64,000 nucleotides of DNA, taken from assembly GCA_024663395.1 (NCBI GenBank), contig JANFAH010000016.1:992001-1056000 (forward strand), in the 5' to 3' direction. The stretch is from Pisolithus tinctorius (taxonomy: Eukaryota; Basidiomycota; Agaricomycetes; Boletales; Pisolithaceae). Positions 31,943 to 44,050 of this stretch are shown here, piece by piece. Below the pieces are notes generated by a model, which saw only the letters and a program-made list of their open reading frames with translations, ran no database searches and was not told where the DNA came from. The stretch's first letter is position 1; the number at the start of each line of letters is the position of its first letter. The translations under genes were made by a program, and so were the position numbers.

Positions 31943-33109
31943 GTGTCGGATTTGAGGTTGATGTCACACCAGACAGACTTTTTTTTGTCATTTTTCGACA
32001 AGATATCTCACAGGGAAGAGGAGCGATCCCTGGTGAGTGCTCCAAGAATGAACCTCCCACCGTCTGCGACACACAAGCATGAACCATTTTACCTCATCCT
32101 CCCCCTCACTCATACCGCCATCTGTTACCCCTGTAGTCTGCATACATCCCACTGCCTTCGTATTTCACCACCGCTGGTACCCCGGAAAAATACTGTTCGT
32201 TGTATGCCACACAACAACGCTGCCACTGGCATGACTCCTCCCATCGTCGAAGAAGAATGTGAGGACAAGGACATCACTACTTCCCAGAACACAGGTACTC
32301 CATGCATCGCAGGCGAGTTCTGTGCCGCCCTCAATATGCTCTTTGATATGTTGGGAGACACACACAATTGGTTTGTGTTCTGTATCAACCCAAACGACTC
32401 CCAACTCCTGAATCAGCTCAAGGGACGATCGGTCAAAGGGCAGGTACGCAGCTCAGGGTTGGTCAGGGTTGCGAAGAGGAATGCATGCGTGTTTGAGGTC
32501 AGTATGACTCCAGATGAATTTTGTCAGAGGTACAGGGATCCGATGGCCAAGGTACAGCCCAATTTTTCACCACTCCTGATACCCCAGAGGTGTCTCCATC
32601 TTACTCTATGTTACCCACTTCTCTGGCTTCCTCTGCACCCCCATCCCCACCTCGTATTTCACTGCTCCCGATACCCCAGAGGCATCTCCATCTTATTCTA
32701 TGTTATCCACTTCCCTGGCGTCCTCCACACCTGCACCCACACCTGCTGGTGTCGAAGATTTATCCACAAAAATCATCTCTGCCTCTTACAAGTCTTCCTT
32801 TCACAACCCGCTTTCCACGCACTTGAAGACTATCTATGTGCAGCTGATGTTGAAGAACAGAAGCGCAACCAGATGCGCAAAGCAGAAGTAGAAGCCAGTC
32901 TTATATTTCACAAGGATAGGGAGGGATTGGTGCCGAAGGAGATGCTGCTGGGGGGAATCCTAGAGGGCAAGATGACTGAAATCGTCGAGGAGCCATCTGC
33001 ATGGAGAGAATTCCAGGTATTAATACATCCCTCCCCATCTTTTTCTTTCATAGCTCATTCATTCATTTGGCAGAGGATCTTTAGTTTCCTGCACTCCCTC
33101 TGTCCTTAG
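31943..33109 (+). pseudogene. Relic of a myosin-motor-type chitin synthase
   Basis: One 388-codon frame contains two blocks of the motor-like region of class V/VI-type fungal chitin synthases: FCAALNMLFDMLGDTHNWFVFCINPNDSQLLNQLKGRSVKGQ and MTPDEFCQRYRDPMA (about 32317-32550), then VFLSQPAFHALEDYLCAADVEEQKRNQMRK (about 32790-32885) and LLGGILEGKMTEIVEE. Between them, about 40 residues of motor sequence are replaced by low-complexity DNA with a 92-bp imperfect tandem duplication (about 32578-32760). The catalytic chitin-synthase domain is missing and the match stops near 33020, so this is a fragment, perhaps exon and intron read together. The intact enzyme makes cell-wall chitin at the plasma membrane; this copy cannot. 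Confidence 0.65.
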
Positions 33110-33193
33110 TAGATCTGATGTTGTTCCTCTCATATTATATCTACACTCTCCCCCTCCCCACTGTATGGCAATGATGAGTGAGAATTAACAAGT

Positions 33194-33679
33194 TGTCATA
33201 TACCGAGAAACCCTTGGTTCGGCCTTGCGCTCAGAATGCCGACTCACCACTGAATGCCAAAACAAACCCTGTTCCTTATCATACTTTTCTAGTTAGCCTT
33301 CTGTACTGCCCTCACTTGTGCCGGGGCAGTGTCTGTCTTCGGCTCTCCGATCCCTATCTCCTCGCTTAACCTTTAGTTGGTTCCTTGTACAGCTATTTAG
33401 TCTCCCACTGGCAACCCCAGCCTTCAGGTTACCAGTCTTCGGTATATATACTCTATGAATGTTGTACTTAGCTCCTCAGTCTGAATATCAACTTAGTTCA
33501 CCCCAAGTCCCCAGCTTAAGCCCGAGTTGACTCTCGGCTTTCGCTCCTGATCCCCCTCAGCTTTCTCTGACCTCAACCCAGCTTGCACAAGGGTCTAGCG
33601 CACGAGCTAAGACCAAGGGTTGTTGCCCCTGGTGCTTGGCCTTCAGCCTTCGACCCCTGTCCCAGTCACAGACTTAACA
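33194..33679 (+). repeat. Solo LTR, Z-related (486 bp)
   Basis: TGTCATATACC...GACTTAACA, flanked by the 5-bp duplication CAAGT (33189-33193 and 33680-33684). It shares with Z LTRs the words GAATATCAACTTAGTTC and GCACAAGGGT...GAGCTAAGACC near the 3' end. Confidence 0.88.
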
Positions 33680-34381
33680 CAAGTGCACCAGAAGAAATGA
33701 AATATGCTCTCCAATTAAATTTATTCTATGGTTGCACTGAGTTTGCAATGAGCAACATCATCTATGTACTATATACAATAATACAATTACATGGTGGTAC
33801 AGTTGAAAGTAACGGGTGCAGTGTTGAAAGATCTGTAGGCTACCTCAGTAGTGAACAAACTACTGATGTATTAGATGTACCTGTAGGCTACTACAGGATG
33901 TCAGTATAGTAGAATACTTGTAATATAAACAGACTTACCCTCAGTAGTGAACAGACTACTGAGGGAATACTAGTAGAAAATACTACAAGTAAGTGCACTA
34001 TTTCAGCTTATGTAAGCAGCCAAAACATCGCACAGTGGTCAAGTACCACAGGGGCACTTTATGTTCCAACATGTGGCTGAACAGGCATGGCAGTGAGGTG
34101 GTGAGGCCACGATGTATGGGTGACATGGCTGATTGGACATGGTGGTGAGGCCGCAGCACATAGGTATCGTGGCTGAACAGATGCAGTGATGTGGCGATGC
34201 AACCACGAAAAATAAATGTGCAGATTTTATGCCATAGGTTATCACACTGAAGATAGGTATGGGTTATGGGTTATGGGTTATATATGTGAAATCCCTGCAA
34301 ACCAACTTGGGAAATCCAAAAAGCTATGGGTTCTCAGGGAGTATGGGTTATACAGGGTATGGGTTAGGAGGGAGTCAACTG
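33680..34381. other. Gene-free stretch with hairpin and short repeats
   Basis: No coding frame is convincing. It contains a perfect 11-bp hairpin stem CCCTCAGTAGT/ACTACTGAGGG (about 33939-33966), three diverged ~50-60-bp repeats of GTGGCTGAACAG...GTGGTGAGGCCAC (34070-34205), and scattered TTATGGG words (34255-34370). Confidence 0.5.
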
Positions 34382-34620
34382 TAGTTCGCTTTTTGTGTGC
34401 TTAGTCAGTACTTACTTACAGTTTCTTTGTACTGTAAGTTTTTACCAATAGACGAGTTACCCCCAAAAGATGAGAACAGGAGAAAGACAGCCCCAGACAG
34501 CCCCAGACAGTCTCCTATCCCCCTACCCTCTCTGCTCAGGCTAAAGGAGCCCCTTTGGACTTACTCACTCCCTCTCAGATCCTACCCCATCCCCAATCCA
34601 CACTTTTATATTTCCTCCCA
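34382..34620 (+). repeat. Partial 5' LTR of U
   Basis: Matches 38100-38334 of the 3' LTR from TAGTTCGCTTTTTGTG to the end, with an extra CACT and a CCCA rather than CACA terminus. Confidence 0.85.
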
Positions 34621-34622
34621 TC

Positions 34623-34641
34623 TGGAGCCCACCGCGAGGGG
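34623..34641 (+). other. Primer-binding site of U
   Basis: TGGAGCCCACCGCGAGGGG, identical to V and Y. Confidence 0.75.
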
Positions 34642-34842
34642 CTTCTGTCTTAGCCTGGCACCTCTCCCATTATCCCCAGATTCATTTTTCCAGTTTCCAG
34701 CTTTGTTTTTGCATTTTCCAGACTCGGGTTGGCAAGTTTGGCCTCAGTCTCATTTTCACAGTCGCATTAGTCGCATATTTGCATTTTCTCACTCACGCGC
34801 ATTCACATATCAACTATTCACACTCATATTACCCCCGACGTC

Positions 34843-36207
34843 ATGCTTGGCCTCAAAATCCTATGTCGAGGCTCACCCGAAGCGCCGAGCTTCTCTGGGC
34901 GCCCCAAGGACCTTCAACATTATTTTGATGACATAAGCGACTTCTGTGATGGATACAGGCTCTCGGATGGACTTGCACGCATCAAACTCGCACTCAAATA
35001 TGCGCCTTTTGAGTCGGCCAACCTCTGGTCACATTTTGTGGAGGAGAGTGGTGGAGACTGGACATGTTTTACCTCAGAAGTGGTCTGACTGTACCCAGAG
35101 CTAGAGCAGTCTTGCAGGAACCAGTTTTTCAGGCTTAGAAGCACACTTGCAGGCTCAGACACCATCTCTGTGTCTTCTCTCAGCGAGTATTTTCGCAGTT
35201 TTTGTTGTTATTGGCAGTCTCTTGAAAAGCAGAAAGGGTCGACATCTCGTCTACCCGAGATGTTTTATTTCGGGTTCCCACCCGAGTTCAGACACAAGAT
35301 CCTCGAGTGTCACAGCAACTCACCGGACAAAGCACTTACTGTTGGTAGTGTCATAGGTGCAGCAAAACGAATCCTCGCACTTGGGAATGGTCTCTGGAGG
35401 TGTTCGAAGGTCGACAACTCATGCACGCAGCCACCACGCAGCTCGGACAATCGCCCACCCCACCATTCATATTCATTCTGCTTCTTTTGTGGACTTTCGG
35501 GTCATATACGTGCAAGCTGTCACTCATTCAAGTCATATTTAGCTGCGGGGAAGTGCTGTCTTGTAAATGGCCGTGTTGTACTACCTACTGGGCATGAAAT
35601 CCCGCACAAGGTCGCTGGAAGGACCCTGTGAGACTGTCTAGACAACTGGGCCTTGCTCACAAGCCATCCCGAGCATTCCTTAGTATGCAAGCCTCCATCT
35701 GTCGCGTGCACACAGCTGGAGGAAGGAGGTTGTGTGTGTTGGGCTCGAACTGTCTCATCGCCCACTCACTCGCCCGCTCAACCACTCTTGCGCCCATGTT
35801 CACCCCCACTCCTGCCTTCTCATGACTCAGTCGACCCGCTCTCGTATGTACCAGCTAAAGCGGCTGTGCTGTCGAAGGACAAACCCGGTCTCGCGGTACC
35901 AGATGAGCCATCCAGCAAGTCGTCGCCACCCAGCCCTCATTTGGAGTCGTCGAGCATGCGGATTTTGGAGGTCACACCACTGACTATGCGTGCTCGCAGT
36001 CCGTCGCCCATACGCCGCCCGGTCGTGTTGTCAGCATGTCCAGTTGCCATACCAGTTGCATACTCCTGCGCTCCATCACACTTGCGCCCTCGCAGCCGCT
36101 CGCCACCGCTATCGCATGCGCTCACACAGCTGGTCATGGGTCAGCCTGCTATACAGCCTCGACCACCACCAGTTCCACCCGAAACAGTGGACCTCATAGA
36201 GTGGTAA
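34843..36207 (+). pseudogene. Gag of U (two TGA stops)
   Basis: A 455-codon frame from MLGLKILCRGSPEAPSFSG to DLIEW-stop, homologous to V gag throughout, including the CCHC knuckle CFFCGLSGHIRASC and GKCCLVNGRVVLPTGHEIP. TGA codons lie at 35086-35088 and 35629-35631. The second aligns with CGA (Arg) in V, and the next codons show CGT to TGT and CTC-GAC to CTA-GAC, a direct view of CpG decay. Because U is uninterrupted at the site where P entered V, it documents the empty site. Confidence 0.85.
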
Positions 36208-36339
36208 CCTCGCTTCGGCATGGTCTTTTTCGTGTGCTATGTAGACTTCGCTTTTCATCATTTTTCTTTGGTCATTTTTGTGTTACTTAGTTTTTCTGTT
36301 CGTACACACACTCATCCCATTCCCAACCGAGCAAGGCCA

Positions 36340-37960
36340 GCACGTCAAGATCGTATCTCGCACGCCTCATCGCCAAGCCTCTCACTTTTCCACGACCTTG
36401 TACTACTTGGCGGGCGCTTTCCAGAGAACCCAAGAACATTCCAGCATGCTTGGTAGTTCCGGAGTTATTCCGCATTTTCTGTGCATGAGGTCTTCTGCCT
36501 GTAACTCGCGCGATCTTGCGCCGGGTCTCTCGCTTTTCGGCAGACTGGTACTACTTGATGATACCTTTCCAGGGATACCAAGAACATTTTGGCACGCTCA
36601 GCGGTCCCAGAGGAATTCGCATTTTTGCGAGAAGGTTCACCTCGAGGTCTTGCCACAGTCGCTCACACAGTTCTGCGTCGCTCCTCTCGCTTTTCAGGTC
36701 GTTAATCCCTCTCGACGAGCCCTCCCCATTGACTCCCTGTTCATGAAGTTCCACACAGTCATTGTCGAGATAGGACCATTTTCGTGTTCAGAGGACTGAG
36801 GCACGACTTTGCGAATAACTTGGGATTGGGAGGTCGGATTGATATGATTCCTTTTGATCCCAGCTCGTACATGGGTCGTTAGTAAGCACCCAAGGTTTCA
36901 TGTCGATCGTCCAAACCATTGTCACGTGAGGGTCTTCCTCTCCTCCTCCCCCCAGACACTTCCTCGCATATCTCACGCACCTCGTTGCCGTGCCACCTGC
37001 TTTTCTCTATGATCGTACTACCCGCTGAGACCTCTCCAGTGATGCCCAGAACATCTCAACGCGCTGAGCAGTTTCAGAGAGGTTCCGCGTTTTGTGCGAA
37101 GGCACATCTTGGGAGACCTTGTCGCGTATCTCGCTCGCTTCACCGTCGCGCCTCTCGCTTTTTGGGTCGCACACTCTCCTCGACGAACCCTTCCTGTCGA
37201 CTCCTGGTTCGTGGCATTCCGCACAGTCATTGTTGAGATATGGCCGTTTTCGCGTTCATAGATCTACGAGGCAACCTTGTGAATATCTCGAGGTTGGGTG
37301 CTTCGATTGGCGCGGTTCTTTTTGCGCCAGACTTGCCTGGAGGTCCCCTATGAGCCCCCGCTGTTTCGCGTCGATCGCCCCAGCCATTGTCATGCGAGCA
37401 TCTTCCTTTCCCCCCCCCTTGAACACTTTCTTGTGTAGCTCCTTCGTTTCACCATCGCACCTCCCGCCTTTAGACGTGAACGTACTAGTCGACGAGTGCT
37501 TTCCGATGGTGCCCAAAACATTTCGACGCGCCTAGTGGTTCCAGAGAAATTCCGTGATTTGTGGGAGGGCACACTCTTGAAGACCTTCTTGCATGTCTCG
37601 CTCGTTTCGTTGTCGCGCCTATCACCTTTTCGATCGTGTGCTCCCCTCAACAAGCCCTTCCCATCGACATCGCATCTGTGATATTCTGCGCCGTCGTTGC
37701 AGAGATATCCTCTGTTTTGTGGAAGGAAGCATTTTTGGACGAGATCGTGAATATCTTGGGACTGGGTGCTCTGTTTCCCTTCAGTCCTTTTGCGACTGGT
37801 TCGTCGCAGTTCCCTCTGTCGCCTCCTCTCGGCTTGTAGCGCTTCGACTCGTCGTTGTTGATCGACAGTCCCCCTTCCTTCGCATCCCCTCATTGAGTGT
37901 CCTGGTCATTCATTTCAGCGTTTATGCTCACTGGTGCCGGCGCTTCCTCTCTTCGCATTG
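36340..37960 (+). repeat. Degenerate ~157-bp tandem repeats in the 3' part of U
   Basis: CTCTCGCTTTT-like words at about 36388, 36527, 36684, 37000, 37153 and 37614, at roughly 140-160-bp steps or multiples. Each unit also holds GAGATAT...GTTTTCG and a GATCGT...CC segment. Homologous to 19320-20590. Confidence 0.65.
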
Positions 37961-37995
37961 ACTGGGGACAGTCAACATCTAAAGCTCCTCTCAGG

Positions 37996-38334
37996 TGTAA
38001 GGAGAGAGATCTCCTTACTATGGGATTGGGTATTAATTTCTATTTTATTTGTTTTATGGTTTCTTTACTTACTGTTGTGGGTACTATACTTGAGTAGTAT
38101 AGTTCGCTTTTTGTGTGCTTAGTCAGCACTTACTTACAGTTTCTTTGTACTGTAAGTTTTTACCAATAGATGAGTTACCCCCAAAAGATGAGAACAGGAG
38201 AAAGACAGCCCCAGACAGCCCCAGACAGTCTCCTATCCCCCTACCCTCTCTGCTCAGGCTAAAGGAGCCCCTTTGGACTTACTCCCTCTCAGATCCTACC
38301 CCATCCCCAATCCACACTTTTATATTTCCTCACA
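37996..38334 (+). repeat. 3' LTR of U (339 bp)
   Basis: TGTAAGGAGAGAGATC...TTTCCTCACA. Confidence 0.88.
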
Positions 38335-40226
38335 CTGGGACAATGGACAGGGGACCCAGGAGGGGTCTGAGAGGAATAAGAGGGTCTGGGGAAAGCCAGG
38401 ACCGGTCCAAGACCTAGTAACAGGTCTAGACAAGTCTGGGTGAGGTGGCTGAGTCAGACTGAGGCTGGAATGGCCAGTAACGAAGGGCAGGAGGCCAAGA
38501 GAAGTGGCAAAGCAGCTTCAGACAAGTCCAGGTGAGCATGGACAAGTGAAACCAAGGCTGGACAGGCCAATTACAGACAGTTTGGAGACCGGAAAGGGGG
38601 TCCATGGCTCCAAGGCCGAGGATGGAGACCAGACCCAAAAACCACTGAAGCGGAGTGCCAATGGGGAACAGGGAAGGTGTTGAGGACCAGGCCTGGGGGC
38701 TGCACCAGAGGTGCACCAAGGTCCAGAGACCAATATCAGGGAGTCAGGAGGTCAAATGAGTGATGAGGCCCCAGTGTTCAGTACAGTAGAACTGGATGAA
38801 GACAGCTGGGCCAGAGTGCTGGGATGACCAAGGTAAGGACTGTGGTGAAGACTGGGGTGACCAGCCAGAGATCAGAGACAGCTCGGGGGAGCTATCAGAA
38901 ATGAGTCCAGTTGTTGAGGCCAGCTCAGGGGCAAGTCCAGAGGGTAACTCCAACCTGGAAGTAGGCTCAGGCAAGAACCCAGGTTGGTGGTGAGTCCAGA
39001 TGGTGAGTCTGACTCAGGGGCTGACATGGCTGGTCCAGAGTCAGGAGAAAATGAGTGGCAGGCAGGGATCAGGAGTAAGGGAATGGATGCATTAAGTTTT
39101 GACCACTAAAGACATAGTGTCAGGGGTAATGCAACCCAGGGGTGTGCAGAGTGCTGAGGGTCACCAGCTACCTCTCTGCATTAGCAGAGATCTCCAGGTT
39201 GGGCTCCAGAGTCAGATGAGAGGTATTCCAATGAGTCCCAATGGGCAAGGTCATGGGTAGGGGCTCTAGAGCAGGACCTAGACATGATGAAGTGACTTGC
39301 ACAAGTGTGAGTCAGAATATACTGTGAAGTATGGGTTTACCCTTGGGTGACCAGGCTTCAAGACCGGGTGACAGGGGCTAAGTCTGAGTGGCCAGAATCA
39401 AGGCTGGGAGACAGGGGCCAAGTCCAGTTGGACCAGAGTCAAGGCCAGAGGTCAGGGGCTAAGTCCAGAGGACCAGACTTAAGGCCAGGAGTGTGGGAAC
39501 AAGACCAGTAGCATGGGAAACCGACCAGTCTTGGGGTGCGCACAGGGGGGAAGCTGGTCCGGGGTTGGATCTACCTCCCTTGGTCTCAGCTTATGTGCTG
39601 TACCCTTATGCAAGCTGGGGAGAGGCCTGGGACAGGGGCTGGGGATAGCTTAAGGCTTGGCCTTAGCTATAGAGTAGTCTCGAGGGGTAGTATAGAGTTG
39701 AGGGTAATACTTAGTTGATATTCTGACTGAGGGTGCTACAAAGTATGTACAGGGGTTAAATACATGAGGCCGGTCCAGGATAACGAACATAGAGCCGGAC
39801 TTGTTAATAAGCTATTAGCAAGAAGATTAGCAAGAGAGTGGATAGCCACAGTGGCTGTGCCGAGCCTAATAGCCCAAGTCCGGGTGACCAGCATACTGGG
39901 GTCAGACACAGGATTGTACAGTAAGCAAAGTCAGATGAACGGGCTAGACTAAATATAGTATAAACAAAGGGAAACAGACCGGAGTTATGTCTGGGTGACC
40001 TGGACATGGACCTGGGAGGATGGGGGTGGAGCAGCACAAGGCCAGGAGGCCGAAGTGGACCGGAGATAGGGGTAAAACACCGGACTTAAGTTTATTTAGG
40101 CCAGAGTTGGGTTTCCTAGGGCCAGGACTGGGTTTTCTAGGCTGGACTAGGACCAGACTTGACCGGAGATAGGGGCTAGGGGTCCAGACTGGACTGAGTC
40201 CAAGTCCGAGAGTCATGGATATGACA
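38335..40226 (-). mobile_element. Partial Z element, minus orientation ('Z3')
   Basis: Inverted copy of Z1: LTR at 39323-40226, then interior matching 23296-23905 and 26727-27110 of Z1 without the CACTA-like element. It ends abruptly at 38335 against U's 3' LTR. It therefore supplies the empty site for 23912-26726. Confidence 0.85.
39323..40226 (-). repeat. LTR of Z3 (904 bp)
   Basis: Reverse complement of the Z LTR, from TGTCATATCC at 40226 down to CTTCACA at 39323. Confidence 0.9.
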
Positions 40227-40574
40227 TGGGCTTGCATTGCACTGTGATCATCTGATGACCATGACATCTGCTAATATGTCTAAAGACACTACTGTAGGCA
40301 TTCTAGAAAACCTGAAACTCGACTTCAGAGCTGGGCCAGTCATGCTGCAGGTTCAAGTAATTGAACATGCCAACTTTGACATGCTCCTCGGACATCTGTT
40401 CATTTGCCTTATGAGTGTGGTAACAAATGATTATCCTGACAGCAGACAGCGGATCACTCTCCAAGACCTGAATGACAGCTGCAAGTACACTTTGCTCATG
40501 CACCCATGGTGCGAGGGCTGTCCACACTGTAAATGCAGCAAGCACTGCCATAGTCACCAGAGTATAGTCAAATG

Positions 40575-40584
40575 GGGTTTTTGA
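40575..40584 (+). promoter_or_regulatory. Candidate -1 ribosomal frameshift site (W)
   Basis: Slippery heptamer G-GGT-TTT directly followed by the gag-protease stop TGA. A -1 slip opens the pol frame (LNINDPPNGWG). The identical heptamer-stop arrangement occurs in Y. Confidence 0.6.
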
Positions 40585-41447
40585 ATATCAATGATCCACC
40601 AAATGGTTGGGGAGAGCCTACTAAGACGTCCTGTTTCCTATTTAGCCACTGTTATCCATTCCTCAGTCCTACAGTATCATCACTAGCCTTCACTTCAACG
40701 AACTTCCCTTTGCCTGCAGCACCCGTACTGTGGAACATACCCACTGGAATACCCTCGCCTGCCTTCACTTTCCTCTCTTCCACTCAGACAATACTAAACC
40801 CCTCTGCTATAGCCACACTTGGCAGCATTTATCAACTAGATCCCATGGTTCACACTCTTGTTTACAAGCCAGTTGCCAAGAAGGTTTGGATGGTACCTGC
40901 CCCGATGGCAGAAGAATACTGCATCATGCACAGCCTGCCTGACAATCCGCTTGCTGGTCTCCAACCACTTCCAACCCATCCACCAGACTTTGCTCCAGGC
41001 ATCCGCTTCACTGCTGAACAGGCCACGGAACTTGACCTCGATCCTGCAGACTGGCTTTGGCCAGAAGAACTTAAACTCATAACTTGGCTTGTTTCAGTCC
41101 ATGAGTCTGCATTCACCTGGGACATTACAGAGCGTGGACACCTAGACAAACACTATTTTCCACCTGTAAAGATTCCTATGATTCCGCACATGCCTTGGGT
41201 CCAATGCAACATCCCTATCCCAAATGTGATACATGCCCAAGTCATAGACATGATTAAAGACCGCATCAAGTCTGGCATGTATGAACCTTCTTCAGCGGCT
41301 TACTGCTCTTGCTGGTTCTGTGTAGTAAAGAAAGATGGAAAGTCCCTTCGCCTTGTACATGACTTACAGCCCCTGAATGCAGTGACCATCCATGACACAT
41401 CCATCCTGCCCTTCGTAGAACATCTCGCAGAATCCTTTGCTGGATAC

Positions 41448-42182
41448 TGTCATGACTGTGTGTTCATCCTGCATCATCACTAGCTCCACACCCTTTTCCA
41501 CTGGTTGTTCACTCACTCCACACCAACTCCACCCACCTTCTATCATCTACGAACCATCTCCACTCTGCCTACTGTCAGACTTGTGTTGCTCTCCTACCAG
41601 ACCAGGCGGACTGTTTGCTGAGGGGTCATGTGACTACCTTCAGACTTCTCCCTGACAGCGCACAGTCAGGTACTCTGCAGCATGTGCACCACATGGTCCA
41701 GCGCCTGGACTGTTTCCTTTTCTGGATATTCTATGTTACCTGTTTGTATGTCCTCCATCTACCCTTCATTCGTCGTCTAGGAAGTTTTTACTTGAAATTT
41801 TCTGGGTCCCTGTATGTCAGTTCCGATTCCGGTTACTGTACCTCTGTAACAGTATAAAAGAATGTATCATACTCTGCCGTTCTTCAGTATGAATATCAAC
41901 TTAGTTCCTACTCCCTCTGATTCTGTCTTCTGCCTGTTGGAGTTATCTCTGACTGTCCATCTGTACTCTCCCTCTGAAATACAAGGGCTGAGATCATGCA
42001 AGGGGGTAGTGCATGAGCTAAACCTGACACCCTCACTCCACTCTGCCTTTGTCTCCGTGGTCTTTGTTCCTGCCGACACTCCGCTAGTCAGAGTTCTGTT
42101 CCTGTGTGTCGGACTTGCTTCCAAACCTTTCTCTAGACCTTGTTAAGCATCAGAGTTGGTCAGAGTAGGCCTGGACTTGACA
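41448..42182 (+). repeat. Solo LTR in W (735 bp)
   Basis: TGTCATGACTG...GGACTTGACA with 5-bp duplication GATAC (41443-41447 and 42183-42187). Joined coding reads ESFAGY then MVYAMMD, matching Y. Its 3' part shares GAATATCAACTTAGTTC with the Z-type LTRs. Confidence 0.9.
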
Positions 42183-42355
42183 GATACATGGTGTATGCAA
42201 TGATGGACCTCTACTCTGGGTATGACCAGTGCACACTTCACGTGGATTCCTGCGACCTCACCACTCTCGGTACCCCACTTGGACCACATCAGCTTACTAC
42301 CCTGCTGCAAGGTCATGCAAACACAGTCCAGGTATATCAGGGAGATACTGCATTC

Positions 42356-43261
42356 TGTCATATCCATGACTCTCGGACTCAGTCCCAGTCCAGTCCGGAC
42401 CCCTAGCCCCTATCTCCGGTCAAGTCCGGTCCTAGTCCAGCCTAGAACACCCAGTCCCAGGCCTAGGAAACCCAACTCTGGCCTAAATAACTTAAGTCCG
42501 GTGTTTTACCCCTATCTCCGGTCCATTTTGGCCTCCCAGCCTTGTGCTACTCCACCCCGGTCCTCCTAGGTCTATGTCTGGGTGACCTGGACATAACTCT
42601 GGTCTGTTTCCCTTTGTTTGTACTATATTTAGTCTAGCCCATTCATCTGACTTTGCTTACTGTACAAATCCTGTGTCTGACCCCGGTATGCCAGTCACCC
42701 AGACTTTGGCTATTAGCCTCAGCACAGCCACTGTGGCTATCCACTCTCTTGCTAATCTTCTTGCTAATAGCTTATTAACAAGTCCGGCTCTATGTTCATT
42801 ATCCCAGACTGGCCTCATGTATTTAACCCCTGTACATACTTTGTAGCACCCTCAGTCAGAATATCAATTAAGTATTACCCTCAACTCCTGTACTACACCC
42901 CAAGAACTACTGTATAGCTAAGGCTGAGCCTTAAGCTATCCCTGGCCCCTGTCCTGGACCTCTCCCTGGCTTGCATAAGGGTACAGCACACAAGCTGAGA
43001 CCAAGGGAGGTAGATCCAACCCCAGACTGGCTTTCCCCCTGTGCACACTCCAAGACCAGTTGGTTTCCCATGCTACCAGTCTTGTTCCCATGCTCCCAGC
43101 CTTAAGTCCAGTCCTCCAGACTTGGCCCCTGACCCCTGGCCTTAACTCCAGTCCAACTGGACTCAGCCCCTGTCTCCCAGCCTTGACTTTGGCCACTCGG
43201 ACTTGGCCCCTGTCACCCAGTCTTGAAGCCCGGTCACCCAAGGGTAAACCCATACTTCACA
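42356..43261 (+). repeat. Solo Z LTR in W (906 bp)
   Basis: Z-family LTR with perfect 5-bp duplication CATTC (42351-42355 and 43262-43266). It splits W's RT between QGDTAF and MLQDEIP. Confidence 0.93.
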
Positions 43262-44050
43262 CATTCATGCTTCAGGATGAGATCCCACATCATACCTTGC
43301 CCTTCATAGATGACGTCCCTGTAAAATCTGAGACCACCCACTATCAGCACACAGACAGCTCCTATGAGACTATCCCAGAGAATCCTGGGATTCAGAAATT
43401 TATCTGGAATCACTGTATAGTTGTTTACTGCATCCTTCAGTGTTTACAGAATGTCGGAGCCACTGTCTCAGCAAAGAAGTTCATGCTAGCTGCTCCGTCT
43501 GCTGTGATTGTTGGCCACAAGTGCACCTTTGAAGGTCACATTCCTGAAGAAAGCAAAGTACAGAAGATCCACGACTGGCCTGAGTGCTGCAACCTGACAC
43601 AGGTTCATGGTTTCCTTGGTGTCTGCGGTGTGCTATGCATCTTCATCAAAGACTTCGCCAAGATTGCGCAGCCACTAGTCACGCTCACACGGAAAGATGT
43701 ACCATTCACATGGGACAAACTGCAACGCACTGCCATGCAATGACTCAAGGATGAAATTGTAAAGTCCCCCACACTCCAAAGAATTGATTACGAGTGTGGT
43801 CGTGAAGTAATTCTAGCAGTTGACACCTTGGTCATCTCAGTTGGCTATATCCTCTACCAGCTCAGCGAAGATGGCAGGTGGTACCCAAGTTGCTTCAGAT
43901 CCATCACCCTCAATGAAGTGGAAAGCCACTACTCCCAGGCCAAGCTTGAGTTGTACGGTCTCTTCTGCATGTTGCACGCAGTACACATATACATCTTCGG
44001 TCTCACTAACTTCACTGTGGAGGTAGATGTGAAGTATATTAAGGGCATGA

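Larger units (their letters stand above)
34382..38334 (+). mobile_element. Gag-only LTR retrotransposon 'U', decayed relative of V
   Basis: Truncated 5' LTR (34382-34620), PBS, gag with two nonsense codons, a ~157-bp repeat tract and a complete 3' LTR (37996-38334). The left end has lost the U3 part of the LTR, replaced by TTATGGG-rich DNA. The 3' flank is Z-type interior (CTGG). Same plan as V, with no pol genes. Confidence 0.85.
40232..44050 (+). mobile_element. Ty3/Gypsy relic 'W', related to Y
   Basis: Plus-strand pol of the same lineage as Y, missing its gag, 5' LTR and everything after RNase H. It is interrupted by two solo LTRs (41448-42182, 42356-43261) and terminated by X at 44051. 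Frames rejoin exactly when each LTR and one target copy are removed. Confidence 0.85.
40237..44050 (+). pseudogene. W protease end, RT and RNase H
   Basis: Segments: 40237-40584 (retropepsin end, ANFDMLLGHLF), 40572-41447, 42188-42355 and 43267-44050. The RT part begins after a -1 frame change at GGGTTTT. It contains KKDGKSLRLVHDLQPLNAV, then (after the first LTR) MMDLYSGYDQCTLH, then (after the second) TLPFIDDVPVKS with the catalytic FIDD, VGATVSAKK, VVGHKCTFEG equivalents and FLGVCGVLCIFIKDFA. RNase H includes SQAKLELYGLF and VEVDVKYIKGM. One TGA at 43741-43743 breaks the frame, and integrase is cut off by X. The enzyme would have copied RNA to DNA; this copy is dead. Confidence 0.85.

Noticed and set aside
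34255..34370. TTATGGG words resembling a telomere repeat
   Set aside because: Irregular, not TTAGGG, only a few copies, and internal next to a truncated LTR.
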